Both the position numbers and the translations under genes were made by a program. Below are positions 1-8,963 of a DNA stretch of 64,000 nt, one piece after another (the stretch's first letter is position 1; each line of letters begins with the position of its first letter). The DNA comes from an uncultured Granulosicoccaceae bacterium (GTDB lineage Bacteria; Pseudomonadota; Gammaproteobacteria; Granulosicoccales; Granulosicoccaceae): contig CAKZSB010000161.1 in assembly GCA_937920585.1 (NCBI GenBank), forward strand, positions 1-64,000, read 5' to 3'. Under the pieces are notes generated by a model that was not told where the DNA came from, searched no databases, and was given only the letters and a program-made list of their open reading frames with translations.

Positions 1-49
1 CGAATATTTGGCGTATTTCGCGGCTGGTTGGAGTTGTCTGGCGTTTCAT
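1..49 (-). CDS. Partial CDS, possible start of alanyl-tRNA synthetase
   Basis: An ATG at 49-47 on the minus strand opens a frame that stays open for 16 codons to the left edge. It encodes a peptide with the string EIRQIF near residue 11. Alanyl-tRNA synthetases usually begin with a short tail followed by a similar (E/A)(I/L)RxxFLxFF segment, so alaS is the best guess. Only 16 residues are visible and the Shine-Dalgarno match upstream is poor, so identity is tentative. The gene would lie downstream of the M20 peptidase on the same strand, with about 210 bp between them in which I see no clear promoter or terminator. Confidence 0.35.
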   Translation of the reverse strand, partial: MKRQTTPTSREIRQIF

Positions 50-260
50 CTTGGGTCTCGCTGGCCGGTAATAGGTGGCTGTGGGCTGCTTTTTAGCTTT
101 GGCGAGTACGACTTTAACGGCTAAAGCTGAACCTCAGCGGACGCAGTGGTGCAAGCCGACTCGCAGTGTGATGCAAGGGTAGTACGCTGCGGGCCGGCAT
201 TGTACAAACATTGTTAATTCGTCAGCCGGGTTTGCTCGTTATGCGGCAGTCGGCGCGTGC

Positions 261-1643
261 TCAGCCGTCCTTCGATATTGCATCCAGCACGCGTGCCCAA
301 CTGCGTATTCCCTTGTGAAAGGATGTCAGGCTGTATTTTTCGTTGGGTGAGTGAATCTGATCGTCGTCGAGGCCAAAGCCGATCATCAGGCTGTCCATGC
401 CGAGGATGTCACTGAAATGTCCAACCACCGGAATCGATCCGCCGCAGCCGGTGTAGGCCGCCGGTGTGCCCCATTCATCGCTCAGCGCCTGGCGCGCCTG
501 TTCAAAGATTGGATCTTCGATTGGCAGTGACGTGCCTGGCGAGCTGCCGTGTGGTTCGAATGTGACGCTGCAATCGCCCGGCAGGCCCTGTTCAATGTAC
601 TGGTACAGGCTTTTTCGAATCTGTTCCGGGTCCTGAGTGCCGACGAGCCTGAAGCTCACTTTGGCGCTGGCCTTCGACGGCAGTACGGTCTTGAATCCAT
701 CGCCGGTGTAGCCGCCATTAATGCCATTAAATTCGCAAGTCGGGCGGCTCCAGATTTGCTCGAGCGCGCTGTAGTCTTGCTCGCCAGCCGCTTCGCGCAG
801 ACCGACGGCACCGAGAAATTCCTCGGTTTTGAAATCCAGCCCGCGCCACTGTTCGGCGATCTCTGCCGGCAGCTCGGGCACACCGTCGTAGAAGCCGGGC
901 AAGGTGATTCTGCCGGTGTCGTCGTGCAGGCCTGCCAACAACCGGCTAAGGACCCGGATCGGGTTTTGTGCCGGGCCGCCGTACATGCCGGAGTGGAGGT
1001 CTTTATCGGGGCCGGTGATGGTGATTTCTTCACCGACCATGCCGCGCAGCATGGTGCCGATCGCGGGGGTGGAGGCGTTCCACATACCGGTGTCGCAAAC
1101 CAGTGCCATGCTGGCGCGCAACTCGTCGGCATGGCTCTCGAGGAACGGTACCAGCGACGGGGAGCCGGATTCCTCTTCGCCTTCAAATAGAAAGGTAATT
1201 CGCGCAGGCAATTGGCCGTGAACTGTTTTCCAGGCGCGACAGGCTTCGACGAAAGTCATCAGCTGCCCTTTGTCGTCGGCGGCGCCACGCGCGCGAATCA
1301 CTTTGCCGTCTGCGGTATCTTCGATGGCGGGATCGAATGGCGGGCGATGCCAGAGTTCCAGCGGATCCACGGGTTGCACGTCGTAGTGGCCGTAGAAAAG
1401 AATTTCCGGGCCCGAGTCCCCCGCGTGGCCGACGACCATTGGCAGCCCGGCGGTGTCGCGTACGGAGGCTTCGACACCCATTTCGGCCAGGCTATCGACC
1501 AGCCATTGCGCGGCATTGATGCAGGGTTGTCGATAGGCGGGATCGGTAGAGATGCTCTCGATGCGCAAAAGCGCGTATAACCGCTCCAGAGTATTGTCCA
1601 GATCCTTATCTATCTGGGTGAGCACTGCATCGACACGGGCCAT
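261..1643 (-). CDS. M20 family metallopeptidase (dipeptidase-like)
   Basis: 460-residue zinc-dependent exopeptidase of the M20 (ArgE/DapE/carnosinase-like) family, expected to be cytoplasmic as no signal peptide is seen. The di-metal site is complete: GHYDVQP gives H86 and catalytic D88, AADDKG gives the bridging D123, GEEESGS gives the general base E156 and metal ligand E157, CDTG gives D184, and the late IHSPNE supplies the final histidine. A dimerisation (lid) domain follows around residues 200-310. Full length for the family; start ATG at 1643. It probably cleaves dipeptides or short N-terminal residues, but the substrate cannot be read from sequence. The GGDEF-EAL gene lies upstream on the same strand, 96 bp away. 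Confidence 0.9.
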   Translation of the reverse strand: MARVDAVLTQIDKDLDNTLERLYALLRIESISTDPAYRQPCINAAQWLVDSLAEMGVEASVRDTAGLPMVVGHAGDSGPEILFYGHYDVQPVDPLELWHRPPFDPAIEDTADGKVIRARGAADDKGQLMTFVEACRAWKTVHGQLPARITFLFEGEEESGSPSLVPFLESHADELRASMALVCDTGMWNASTPAIGTMLRGMVGEEITITGPDKDLHSGMYGGPAQNPIRVLSRLLAGLHDDTGRITLPGFYDGVPELPAEIAEQWRGLDFKTEEFLGAVGLREAAGEQDYSALEQIWSRPTCEFNGINGGYTGDGFKTVLPSKASAKVSFRLVGTQDPEQIRKSLYQYIEQGLPGDCSVTFEPHGSSPGTSLPIEDPIFEQARQALSDEWGTPAAYTGCGGSIPVVGHFSDILGMDSLMIGFGLDDDQIHSPNEKYSLTSFHKGIRSWARVLDAISKDG

Positions 1644-1739
1644 TTGCTTTTCCGGTTAAGGTGGACAGCAAATGAGTTTAGCCCGAATGGTGTATCCGTG
1701 GGGGCGATAACCTGTAAGGCGGTACTCCCTGAATGCCGC

Positions 1740-3953
1740 TCAGGCGGCGCGATCGAGCGAGGTCTGTTCTTTCATCCATCGCTGGAACTGCTCGGCTGAC
1801 AGTGGTGTGGAGTAGAGGTAACCCTGTCCGTAGTCGCAATTCATTGCGGCCAGAACGTGGGCCTGCGCTTCATCCTCGACCCCCTCTGCCACGGTATTGA
1901 CGTGCAGTTTGGTCGCCAGCTCGATAATCGATTGCACGATGTGGCGGCTCTTCTGGTCACTTTCTATTTCACGGGTGACTTCTTTATCTATTTTAAGTGT
2001 GTCGATCTCGCAGCGGGTCAGCAGTGCCAGGCTTGAGTGCCCGGCACCGAAGTCGTCCATGGCGATCTTGATGCCCATCTTTTTCAGGCTGCGGATATTG
2101 TGTTCGACAAACTCCAGATTCTCGAATGCCGAGGTCTCGGTGATTTCGATTTCGATCAGGTGCGCCAGATGCTGGCGATCGCCGGCGATCTCTCGAACAC
2201 TGTCGACGAGATTGCGACGGCTGGCCTGAGTGGAGGAAAAGTTAAGCGCTATCGAGGCAGGCGGCAGACCCTGCTCCTCCCACTCGGCAAGGTAATCGAA
2301 CACCCGGCCAAGTACCCATTCGTCCATTTCGCAGATCTGGCCATTGGCCTCTGCCTGACTAATAAAATCCTGCGGGGTAAACACACCCAGTTCCGGGTGA
2401 TCCCAGCGCAACAGCGCCTCGGCGCCTATCGGCACACTATCGCTCAGGCGCACTTTGGGCTGGAACAGCAGGCGCAGTTCGTCGTTCGCAATCGCAAGTT
2501 TGATGGCGTTGTCCATCTTTACTTTCAGATCGGTTGCAACGCGCAGCTCGGGGTCGAAAAATCGATAGGTGTTCTTGCCGTTCTTTTTCGCTTCGTACAT
2601 CGCCATGTCGGCGAACGTGATGAGCTCATCGGCCTCGGTGGCGTTCTCTGGCGACAGGCAAATGCCGATGCTGACACCGATCGAGAATTGCATGCCGTTG
2701 ATGAAATACGGCTTGAGCAGCGCAACCCGGATTCTCTCGGCGACAAGCTCTGCCTGCTTAATCTCCTGCAGATCTGAAATGATCAGCATGAACTCATCGC
2801 CCGCCAGACGCGCAACAACCGGCTGCCCGGGTTCCGGGTCGTCGATTCGCTGCGGCGAGCGGGACACCACGTCTTCTTCGCGCACTGTGTTGATCAGACG
2901 GTCGGCGACTTCCCGAATCAGCTCATCGCCGGCATCGTGACCGAGCTGGTCATTGACCGGTTTGAAGTTATCCAGGTCCAGAAACATCACGGCGAGCTTG
3001 CTGCCGGGGATGTCGCGTTGGCGTTCGATCTCGGCGCTGAGGCAGCGCAGAAACATTCGGCGATTCGGCAGGTTGGTGAGAGTATCGGTGAAGGCCAGAC
3101 GTTTGATTTCGCGCGTAGACTCAGATGTTACCTGCTGCAGTTTTTCGATAAAGGTGTTGAACCAGAAGGCAAGCTCAGTCATTTCGTCCGAGCCGGTTAA
3201 CGGAATTCGCACATTCATGTCGCCATTGCCCACAGCGATACTTTTAAGCGACGACACCATATTGTTGATTCGTCGCAAAATGCTTCTGGTGGTGAAAAAG
3301 GCGGTGAGGAAGAGAAGAATCGCGGTAAGCAGGCCGGTGGTCAGGCCGAGGCGCAATGATTCGCGTGCGCGCACCGTGGCGGCCGAGACACCGGCTATCA
3401 TCGATTGATTTTCGCGATTGGCAAGATCTTCCAGCGCATCGGCAACCTGCTGAAATGCCTGCGCATTGAGCTGGCTCTCATCGGCGGTACTGGCGAGCGC
3501 CTTGTCGCCGGTGATAATGGCCAGCGAAAGGCCGTGTGCATCGCCGAAGTATCGATCAAAGCTGCCGAGTACTTCGTTTAGTTCCAGCGCGTGCGTTTGC
3601 TCAAGCAAAAGCGCGTTGTGCAGGTGTTTGCGAAACCGGCTGGCAATGGCCATTGCATTGTCGAGCAGGGTGGTGTCGGAGGATATAACCGCGTGTTCGA
3701 GGCTGGTTTGAATGAAATCCAGCTCGTGTGAAGCCGCTAGCAGCGACTGCTGCATCGGGTAGCGCACATCTTTTATGTCCTGCAGCAGGTCAGCGCGGTC
3801 TTTGGATTCGCTGAGCATGACAGTCAGGAATATAAAAAACCCCAACACCCCGATAATGGCGATGGATTGAATCCGCCAGCGCAGCGTCTGCCGGTGCTTT
3901 CGGCGGTCGGCGGCAGGCGTGTTTCGTCGAAATACCGATTTTGAAGATTTCAA
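1740..3953 (-). CDS. Membrane GGDEF-EAL cyclic-di-GMP protein with HAMP
   Basis: 737-residue c-di-GMP metabolising receptor. Order: cytoplasmic tail, membrane segment about 28-48, a helical periplasmic sensor about 50-198, second membrane segment about 200-222, HAMP about 222-275, GGDEF about 285-465 and EAL about 475-730. The cyclase signature reads AGDEF (384-388), an accepted active variant, but about 15 residues rich in Pro and Asp (368-380) sit just before it and no RxxD inhibitory site is visible. The EAL domain looks catalytically complete: EALLRW (512-517), ITET, DDFGAGHSS and VAEGVED. It may therefore act as phosphodiesterase, as cyclase, or as both under control of the sensor. Ligand unknown. 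Confidence 0.92.
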   Translation of the reverse strand: MKSSKSVFRRNTPAADRRKHRQTLRWRIQSIAIIGVLGFFIFLTVMLSESKDRADLLQDIKDVRYPMQQSLLAASHELDFIQTSLEHAVISSDTTLLDNAMAIASRFRKHLHNALLLEQTHALELNEVLGSFDRYFGDAHGLSLAIITGDKALASTADESQLNAQAFQQVADALEDLANRENQSMIAGVSAATVRARESLRLGLTTGLLTAILLFLTAFFTTRSILRRINNMVSSLKSIAVGNGDMNVRIPLTGSDEMTELAFWFNTFIEKLQQVTSESTREIKRLAFTDTLTNLPNRRMFLRCLSAEIERQRDIPGSKLAVMFLDLDNFKPVNDQLGHDAGDELIREVADRLINTVREEDVVSRSPQRIDDPEPGQPVVARLAGDEFMLIISDLQEIKQAELVAERIRVALLKPYFINGMQFSIGVSIGICLSPENATEADELITFADMAMYEAKKNGKNTYRFFDPELRVATDLKVKMDNAIKLAIANDELRLLFQPKVRLSDSVPIGAEALLRWDHPELGVFTPQDFISQAEANGQICEMDEWVLGRVFDYLAEWEEQGLPPASIALNFSSTQASRRNLVDSVREIAGDRQHLAHLIEIEITETSAFENLEFVEHNIRSLKKMGIKIAMDDFGAGHSSLALLTRCEIDTLKIDKEVTREIESDQKSRHIVQSIIELATKLHVNTVAEGVEDEAQAHVLAAMNCDYGQGYLYSTPLSAEQFQRWMKEQTSLDRAA

Positions 3954-4085
3954 GACGCTAACCTGGTAATCCGTCTGAGAGTCACACTCGAAGCCCGGGT
4001 GCTAGTCAGGGTAACGGCCGGTGAAAACATGGCTTGACTGCGGACAAGGCAACTAAATCGGGGCTTTGCACCATGTCGCGTTATT

Positions 4086-4104
4086 CTGGTATACAATATC
4101 CCAG
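4086..4104. promoter_or_regulatory. Candidate GntR operator upstream of the C1 cluster
   Basis: CTGGTATACAATATCCCAG forms an interrupted dyad with CTGG/CCAG outer arms and ATA/TAT inner arms. Its core TGGTATACAA (4087-4096) resembles the TGGTATACCA-type core bound by FCD-subfamily GntR regulators such as UxuR/ExuR. It ends 8 bp before the regulator's start codon, so autoregulation of the regulator and the genes behind it is a reasonable inference. No second copy was noticed in front of frc or fhs. Confidence 0.5.
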
Positions 4105-4112
4105 AATTCGCA

Positions 4113-4808
4113 ATGTTGGTTTTTCGGGTCGTGCAGATTGAATCACTGAAGATCGAATCGGGCCTCAAAGACAGGGTCTATGATGCGCTGAAGAGTGCCA
4201 TCGTGCAGATGGACATCTACGCCAGCGAGGAATTGCCCAAACTCGACGAACGCCAGATGGCCGAGCAACTCGGCGTTAGCCGAACGCCGGTCAGAGAGGC
4301 ACTTGCGCGCCTCGAACACGAGGGTCTGGTGCGCATGGTGCCGCGGCGCGGCGCGTTTGTGGTTCGCAAGTCCAAGCGCGAGATCGTCGAGATCATTCAG
4401 GTCTGGGCCGGACTTGAGGGCATGGCGGCAAGGCTAGCTACGGAACTGGCAAGCGATAAGGAGCTTGCTTCGCTGCGCAGCAGGTTTGTCACCTTCGACA
4501 GCACCGACAAAGCCAGCGCCGCCATCGATGAGTATTCCGATCAAAACATCCGCTTTCACCAGAGTATTGTGGAACTGGGTAAGTCCGAGCTGCTGAAATC
4601 CATGATGGACCGGCTGTTCATTCAAATGCAATTTATCCGGCGTCATTCGGTGCGCAATGCCGATCGAACCGCGCGATCCGTCAGTGATCACATTCTGATC
4701 ATCGATGCGCTTGAAGCTCGTTTGCCGGAACGAGTACACGAGTTGGTTGTTGGCCATGGCTTGAGTCTGGCCGAGCATGTAAACGAGCACATCGACTACT
4801 TGAAATAA
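4113..4808 (+). CDS. GntR-family regulator with FCD ligand domain
   Basis: 231-residue transcription factor of the FadR/FCD subfamily. The winged helix spans about residues 18-80, with the recognition-helix string MAEQLGVSRTPVREAL and a wing ending in RGAFV. The C-terminal all-helical FCD domain (about 95-225) carries the Asp/His set typical of metal-dependent ligand binding: FHQSIV, SDH, VVGHG and EHVNEH. Such regulators usually sense a carboxylic acid. The start at 4113 has weak ribosome-binding context; a GTG at 4131 is an alternative. The ThDP enzyme gene follows 16 bp downstream, so the two are almost certainly co-transcribed and this protein is the likely local regulator of the 4.8-10.6 kb cluster. 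Confidence 0.9.
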   Translation: MLVFRVVQIESLKIESGLKDRVYDALKSAIVQMDIYASEELPKLDERQMAEQLGVSRTPVREALARLEHEGLVRMVPRRGAFVVRKSKREIVEIIQVWAGLEGMAARLATELASDKELASLRSRFVTFDSTDKASAAIDEYSDQNIRFHQSIVELGKSELLKSMMDRLFIQMQFIRRHSVRNADRTARSVSDHILIIDALEARLPERVHELVVGHGLSLAEHVNEHIDYLK

Positions 4809-4824
4809 CGAGGGGGAAACTTTA

Positions 4825-6576
4825 ATGGCAACACCGACAGACAAGATCAAGGGCGATACCGCCACCGATACGCTGGTGCAGAAAAGTCGTGATACTGATG
4901 TTATCTCGGGTGGGCATCTGGTTGCCCGGGCACTGAAGAATGAAGGCGTGGATACGATCTTCACACTTTGCGGCGGACACATTATTGATATCTACGATGG
5001 CTGCCTGGACGAGGGCATCCGCATTGTCGATGTTCGCCACGAGCAAACCGCAGCACACGCGGCCGATGGCTATGCACGGCAAACCGGCAAGCTCGGCTGT
5101 GTGGTGACTACTGCGGGCCCTGGTTGCACGAATGCAGTGACAGGCGTCGCAACGGCGTTTCGATCAGAGAGCCCGATATTGCATATCGGTGGGCAGAGTT
5201 CGCTGTCGCAACACAAGATGGGCTCGCTGCAGGATCTGCCGCATGTCGACATGATGGCACCGATCACCAAATTTTCCTCGGGCGTGTTTTCCACCGAGCG
5301 CGTGGCGGATATGGTCAGCATGGCCGCACGCGAGTGCTTCACCGGTGCCTATGGGCCGTCTTATCTGGAAATTCCGCGTGACATTCTCGATCGCGAAATA
5401 CCCGTTGAATCTGCTGTCATTCCCGAGCCCGGTGCCTATCGTGCCTCGGTGCGATCCATCGGTGATCCGGAGAGCATTGAACAGCTGGCGGATATTCTGG
5501 TTAAGGCAAAGCGACCGGCAGTGCTTTTTGGTCAGCAGGTCTGGGCCTCGCAGTCGCATAAACATGCGATCAGTTTTGTTCGATCGCTGGATATTCCGGC
5601 ATACATGAACGGCGCGAGTCGCGGCATGATGCGCGGTGATGACCCGCATCACTTCGATCGCACCCGCTCCGATGCATTCAAGAACGCCGATGTGATCCTG
5701 ATCGTCGGTACTCCATTTGATTTCCGTATGGGCTACGGCAAGCGTATTTCTAAAGATGCCACTCTGGTACAAATAGATCAAAACTACGCCACAGTCGGCA
5801 AGAATCGCGATATCAGCCTGGGTCTGGCGGGTGATCCCGGTGCCATTCTGGCTGCCGTTGAGCAGGCCGCGAGTGGGCGCATCGACAACGGAGCAAAAGC
5901 CGAAAGGCAAAAATGGATGCAGGAACTGCGTGGTATCGAGGCTGCCAAGCTCGAAAAGCTGATGCCGATGTTTACTACCGATCAGAATCCGATTCATCCC
6001 TACCGCCTGGCCTATGAAATAAACGAATTCCTGGGTGAGGACACCATCTATATTGGTGACGGCGGCGACATTGTCACCATTTCTGCGCAAGCGGTGCGGC
6101 CGCGTAATCCTGGCCAGTGGATGGACCCTGGCGCGCTGGGCTCACTGGGTGTTGGCACCGGGTTCGCGATGGCAGCCAAGCTCGCCCACCCGGATAAAGA
6201 AGTGATGTGTCTGTATGGCGATGGTTCTTTTGGCATGACTGCATTTGATATGGAGACAGCCCAGCGATTCGGTGCGCCGTATCTTGCAGTGATTGGCAAC
6301 AACTCTCACATGAATCAGATTCGCTACGGACAAATCGCCAAGTACGGGCAGGACCGTGGCAACGTTGGCAACAAGCTGGGCGAAGTGCCGTTCAGTCAGT
6401 TTGGTGAGATGATTGGTGGCTACGGCGAAGAGGTGACCGAGGCAAGCCAGATTCAGCCAGCCATGCAGCGTGCGCGCGAGGCGATCGCAAAAACCGGCAA
6501 GTGTGCGGTGGTTAATGTGTGGGTCGATCCGAACGAGTATGCGCCTGGCACCAAAGCGCAGACGATGTATAAATAG
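4825..6576 (+). CDS. Thiamine diphosphate enzyme, oxalyl-CoA decarboxylase/HACL/ALS-like
   Basis: 583-residue ThDP-dependent enzyme with the three-domain POX fold: N-terminal PYR domain with catalytic E73 (RHEQTAAHAADGYAR), central domain about 210-350, and C-terminal PP domain with the GDG-NN cofactor motif beginning at G465. Preceded by GAGGGGG-like ribosome-binding sequence. Position beside formyl-CoA transferase suggests oxalyl-CoA decarboxylase, yet the segment around 130-140 (GSLQDLPHVD) looks more like 2-hydroxyacyl-CoA lyase or acetolactate synthase, and the NNxGIY string that carries an active-site Tyr in Oxalobacter Oxc is replaced by NNSHMNQIRYGQ. An unusual about 25-residue polar N-terminal extension precedes the fold. 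Exact substrate is therefore open; acetolactate synthase is unlikely from context. Confidence 0.75.
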   Translation: MATPTDKIKGDTATDTLVQKSRDTDVISGGHLVARALKNEGVDTIFTLCGGHIIDIYDGCLDEGIRIVDVRHEQTAAHAADGYARQTGKLGCVVTTAGPGCTNAVTGVATAFRSESPILHIGGQSSLSQHKMGSLQDLPHVDMMAPITKFSSGVFSTERVADMVSMAARECFTGAYGPSYLEIPRDILDREIPVESAVIPEPGAYRASVRSIGDPESIEQLADILVKAKRPAVLFGQQVWASQSHKHAISFVRSLDIPAYMNGASRGMMRGDDPHHFDRTRSDAFKNADVILIVGTPFDFRMGYGKRISKDATLVQIDQNYATVGKNRDISLGLAGDPGAILAAVEQAASGRIDNGAKAERQKWMQELRGIEAAKLEKLMPMFTTDQNPIHPYRLAYEINEFLGEDTIYIGDGGDIVTISAQAVRPRNPGQWMDPGALGSLGVGTGFAMAAKLAHPDKEVMCLYGDGSFGMTAFDMETAQRFGAPYLAVIGNNSHMNQIRYGQIAKYGQDRGNVGNKLGEVPFSQFGEMIGGYGEEVTEASQIQPAMQRAREAIAKTGKCAVVNVWVDPNEYAPGTKAQTMYK

Positions 6577-6602
6577 AGCGCCTGGCACTGCCTGTGATAA
6601 AT

Positions 6603-6632
6603 CGGGGTCGTGTCTGACAGGACTCGGCCCCG
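6603..6632 (+). terminator. Hairpin between ThDP gene and frc, possible attenuator
   Basis: Left arm 6603-6614 (CGGGGTCGTGTC) and right arm 6621-6632 (GACTCGGCCCCG) pair over 12 positions with one G-U and one mismatch, loop of six bases. It is followed by TTTGATTTGTC, a broken T-run, so it may be a weak terminator or mRNA-stabilising hairpin giving lower frc expression than the upstream genes. Confidence 0.45.
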
Positions 6633-6708
6633 TTTGATTTGTCACTATCGGCACAAGACGAATTCAATACCAACTTCCATTCAATCCATCTAGCGAGATT
6701 CTCTGTCC

Positions 6709-7956
6709 ATGAAAGCACTTGAAGGAGTCCGTATTCTAGACTTCACCCACGTTCAATCGGGCCCGACCTGCACGCAGCTGCTGGGCTTTTTTGGCGCGGA
6801 CGTTATCAAGGTCGAGCGACCCGGCGTGGGTGATGCCACCCGCAAGCAGCTGGTTGATGTGGAAGGCGCAGACTCGCTTTACTTTACAATGCTTAATCAC
6901 AACAAGCGTTCGCTGACGCTGAACACTAAAAACGAAACCGGTAAAGAGGTACTGGAGCGTTTGATCGGTGAGTGCGATGTGATGGTGGAAAATTTCGCAC
7001 CCGGTGCGCTCGATCGAATGGGCTTTACCTGGGAGCGAATTCAGGAATTGAACCCGCGTATGGTACTGGCATCAATCAAAGGCTTCGGCCCGGGCCCCTA
7101 TGCCGAGTGCAAGGTATATGAAAACGTTGCGCAGTGTGCGGGCGGTGCCGCATCGACCACCGGTTTTCTCGATGGCCCACCGGTAGTTACCGGCGCGCAA
7201 ATTGGCGATTCCGGCACCGGGCTGCATCTGGCGCTGGGAATCGTGACAGCACTTTACCAGCGCGAAAAATCCGGCAAGGGGCAAATGGTTTCTGCCGCCA
7301 TGCAGGATGGCGTGCTCAACCTGACACGCGTGAAACTGCGTGATCAGCAACGCCTGGCCGCAGGGCCGCTAACCGAGTACTCACAATATGGTGAGGGCAT
7401 TCCTTTCGGCGATTCAACACCGCGTGCGGGTAATGATTCCGGTGGTGGACAGCCGGGGCGAATTCTCAAATGCAAGGGCTGGGAGCAGGATAACAACGCT
7501 TATACCTATTTCATCACGCAGGCGGCGGTGTGGAAGAACATCTGCGATGTGATCGGTAAGCCCGAGTGGAAGGAAGATGAAGAATTCGCCACGCCGGTTG
7601 CCCGGCTGCCCAAACTGAACCAGATCTTCGGCACAATCGAAGAATGGACGATGACCAAAACCAAGTTCGAGGTGATGGACATCTGCAATCCGCTCAATAT
7701 TCCGGTCGGCCCGATTTTGTCGATGAAGGAAATCTCCGAAGAGCCTTCGCTGCGTGACACTGGCACCATTGTGGAGGTCGATCATCCGGAGCGAGGCAAA
7801 TACCTGACGGTAGGTTGCCCGATAAAACTTTCGGACTCCCCCGTGGACGTCGAGCGATCCCCTTTGCTCGGAGAACACACTCAGGAAGTCCTGCAGGACG
7901 TACTGGGATATTCGTCCAGTGAGATCGAGAAGATAGTCGCTTCGGGCGCGGTGTAG
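6709..7956 (+). CDS. frc: Formyl-CoA:oxalate CoA-transferase
   Basis: 415-residue class III (CaiB/BaiF) CoA-transferase that moves CoA between formyl-CoA and oxalate, giving oxalyl-CoA and formate. It follows Oxalobacter formigenes Frc closely along its length as I recall it: LDFTHVQ at the start, [10 protein letters not shown]-type string near 135-143, KLRDQQRL near 209, GKGWE-like segment and a C-terminal PLLGEHT. The catalytic Asp (Asp169 in O. formigenes) corresponds to D167 in GAQIGDSG, and the mobile glycine loop is retained as SGGGQPG (244-250). This conservation makes formyl-CoA the likely CoA donor rather than another acyl-CoA. It sits 132 bp after the ThDP enzyme and 33 bp before the formyltransferase gene. 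Confidence 0.88.
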   Translation: MKALEGVRILDFTHVQSGPTCTQLLGFFGADVIKVERPGVGDATRKQLVDVEGADSLYFTMLNHNKRSLTLNTKNETGKEVLERLIGECDVMVENFAPGALDRMGFTWERIQELNPRMVLASIKGFGPGPYAECKVYENVAQCAGGAASTTGFLDGPPVVTGAQIGDSGTGLHLALGIVTALYQREKSGKGQMVSAAMQDGVLNLTRVKLRDQQRLAAGPLTEYSQYGEGIPFGDSTPRAGNDSGGGQPGRILKCKGWEQDNNAYTYFITQAAVWKNICDVIGKPEWKEDEEFATPVARLPKLNQIFGTIEEWTMTKTKFEVMDICNPLNIPVGPILSMKEISEEPSLRDTGTIVEVDHPERGKYLTVGCPIKLSDSPVDVERSPLLGEHTQEVLQDVLGYSSSEIEKIVASGAV

Positions 7957-7989
7957 AACCTGGCTCGTCGGTGACAGCGAGGGATAAGC

Positions 7990-8898
7990 TTGCGCCTCAT
8001 CGTTCATGCCCGGCAAGCCTTCGGCAAATCCTTGCTGGAGGCTTTGCTTGCCCGTGGTGATGATGTGGTTGCGGTGTATTGTCCGCCTGCCAGTGGCGCA
8101 AACGCCGATCCGCTGAGGGAATTTGCGCTCTACAAAGGGTTCGAGGTACACCAGCCGGCGTGTTGGGATGATCCCGCGGTGCTGGAGCAAATGAAGACGC
8201 ACAAGGCCGATCTGTGTGTGATGGCCGGTGTGACAACACCTGTGCCTGAGCAGGCACTGAACATTCCCCTGCACGGTACAATCGAGCTGCATCTGTCGCT
8301 GTTGCCGATGCACCGTGGGCCCAGTCCGGTCAAATGGGCGATTGTGCGCGGTGAGCGCAAAACTGGCGTAACGGTTTTCTGGCCCGACACCGGGCTCGAC
8401 ACCGGGCCGGTATTGTTGCAGAAAGAAGTAGACATAGGCCCGCACGATACCAGCGGCTCGTTATATGAAAACGGCTTGCAGCCTTTGGGGGTGCAGGCTT
8501 TGCTCGAGGCAATCGATCGAGTTTCCTCCGGCACTGCAGAAAAAACAGCGCAGGATTCAACCGGCAGCTACGAAGGCTGGTTTCGACGCGAGCAGGCAAT
8601 GATCGACTGGAGCAAACCGGCTGCAGATGTCTACAACCTGATTCGCGGCTGCGATCCGCAACCCGGGGCTTGGACGGTTTGCGACGGCAAAACGCTACAG
8701 ATTTTTGATTGCCGATTGTCTGAACACGGCAGCGGTGCGCCGGGTGAACTGATCGCAACAGATGCCAACGGGATGCTGATTGCCGCCGGAACCGGTGCAA
8801 TCGTCGTTTCAAGGGTAAGGCTGGACGGTAGCGGGAAAATGGCCGCGGGCGAGTTCCTTGAATATGCCGGTGTCAGTACTGGCAGCACATTTTGCTAG
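7990..8898 (+). CDS. Formyltransferase resembling 10-formyl-THF hydrolase domain
   Basis: 302-residue protein with the N-terminal formyltransferase Rossmann fold and a C-terminal OB-like domain about 205-300, related to methionyl-tRNA formyltransferase but closest in layout to the N-terminal hydrolase domain of 10-formyl-THF dehydrogenase (ALDH1L1): shared features are the ADPL segment near 40, HLSLLPMHRG (101-110), the DTGLDTGP loop (133-140), and YEG...IDW...IRG...PGAW further on. Catalytic His and Asp are H101 and D137; the Asn usually two residues before that His is Glu here. Start is TTG with GAGGGATAAG just upstream; no ATG fits. It may hydrolyse 10-formyl-THF or move formyl groups between carriers; it is not expected to be the housekeeping tRNA enzyme. 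Confidence 0.75.
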   Translation: MRLIVHARQAFGKSLLEALLARGDDVVAVYCPPASGANADPLREFALYKGFEVHQPACWDDPAVLEQMKTHKADLCVMAGVTTPVPEQALNIPLHGTIELHLSLLPMHRGPSPVKWAIVRGERKTGVTVFWPDTGLDTGPVLLQKEVDIGPHDTSGSLYENGLQPLGVQALLEAIDRVSSGTAEKTAQDSTGSYEGWFRREQAMIDWSKPAADVYNLIRGCDPQPGAWTVCDGKTLQIFDCRLSEHGSGAPGELIATDANGMLIAAGTGAIVVSRVRLDGSGKMAAGEFLEYAGVSTGSTFC

Positions 8899-8963
8899 CG
8901 AAAAACAATTTTGTATCCGCCGCAATTGAAAGTGGCACATCTATCAACCAAGGGCAATGAATC

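Noticed and set aside
7414-8445. 343-codon minus-strand ORF across frc and the formyltransferase gene
   Set aside because: Antisense to two well-supported genes and without recognisable domain.
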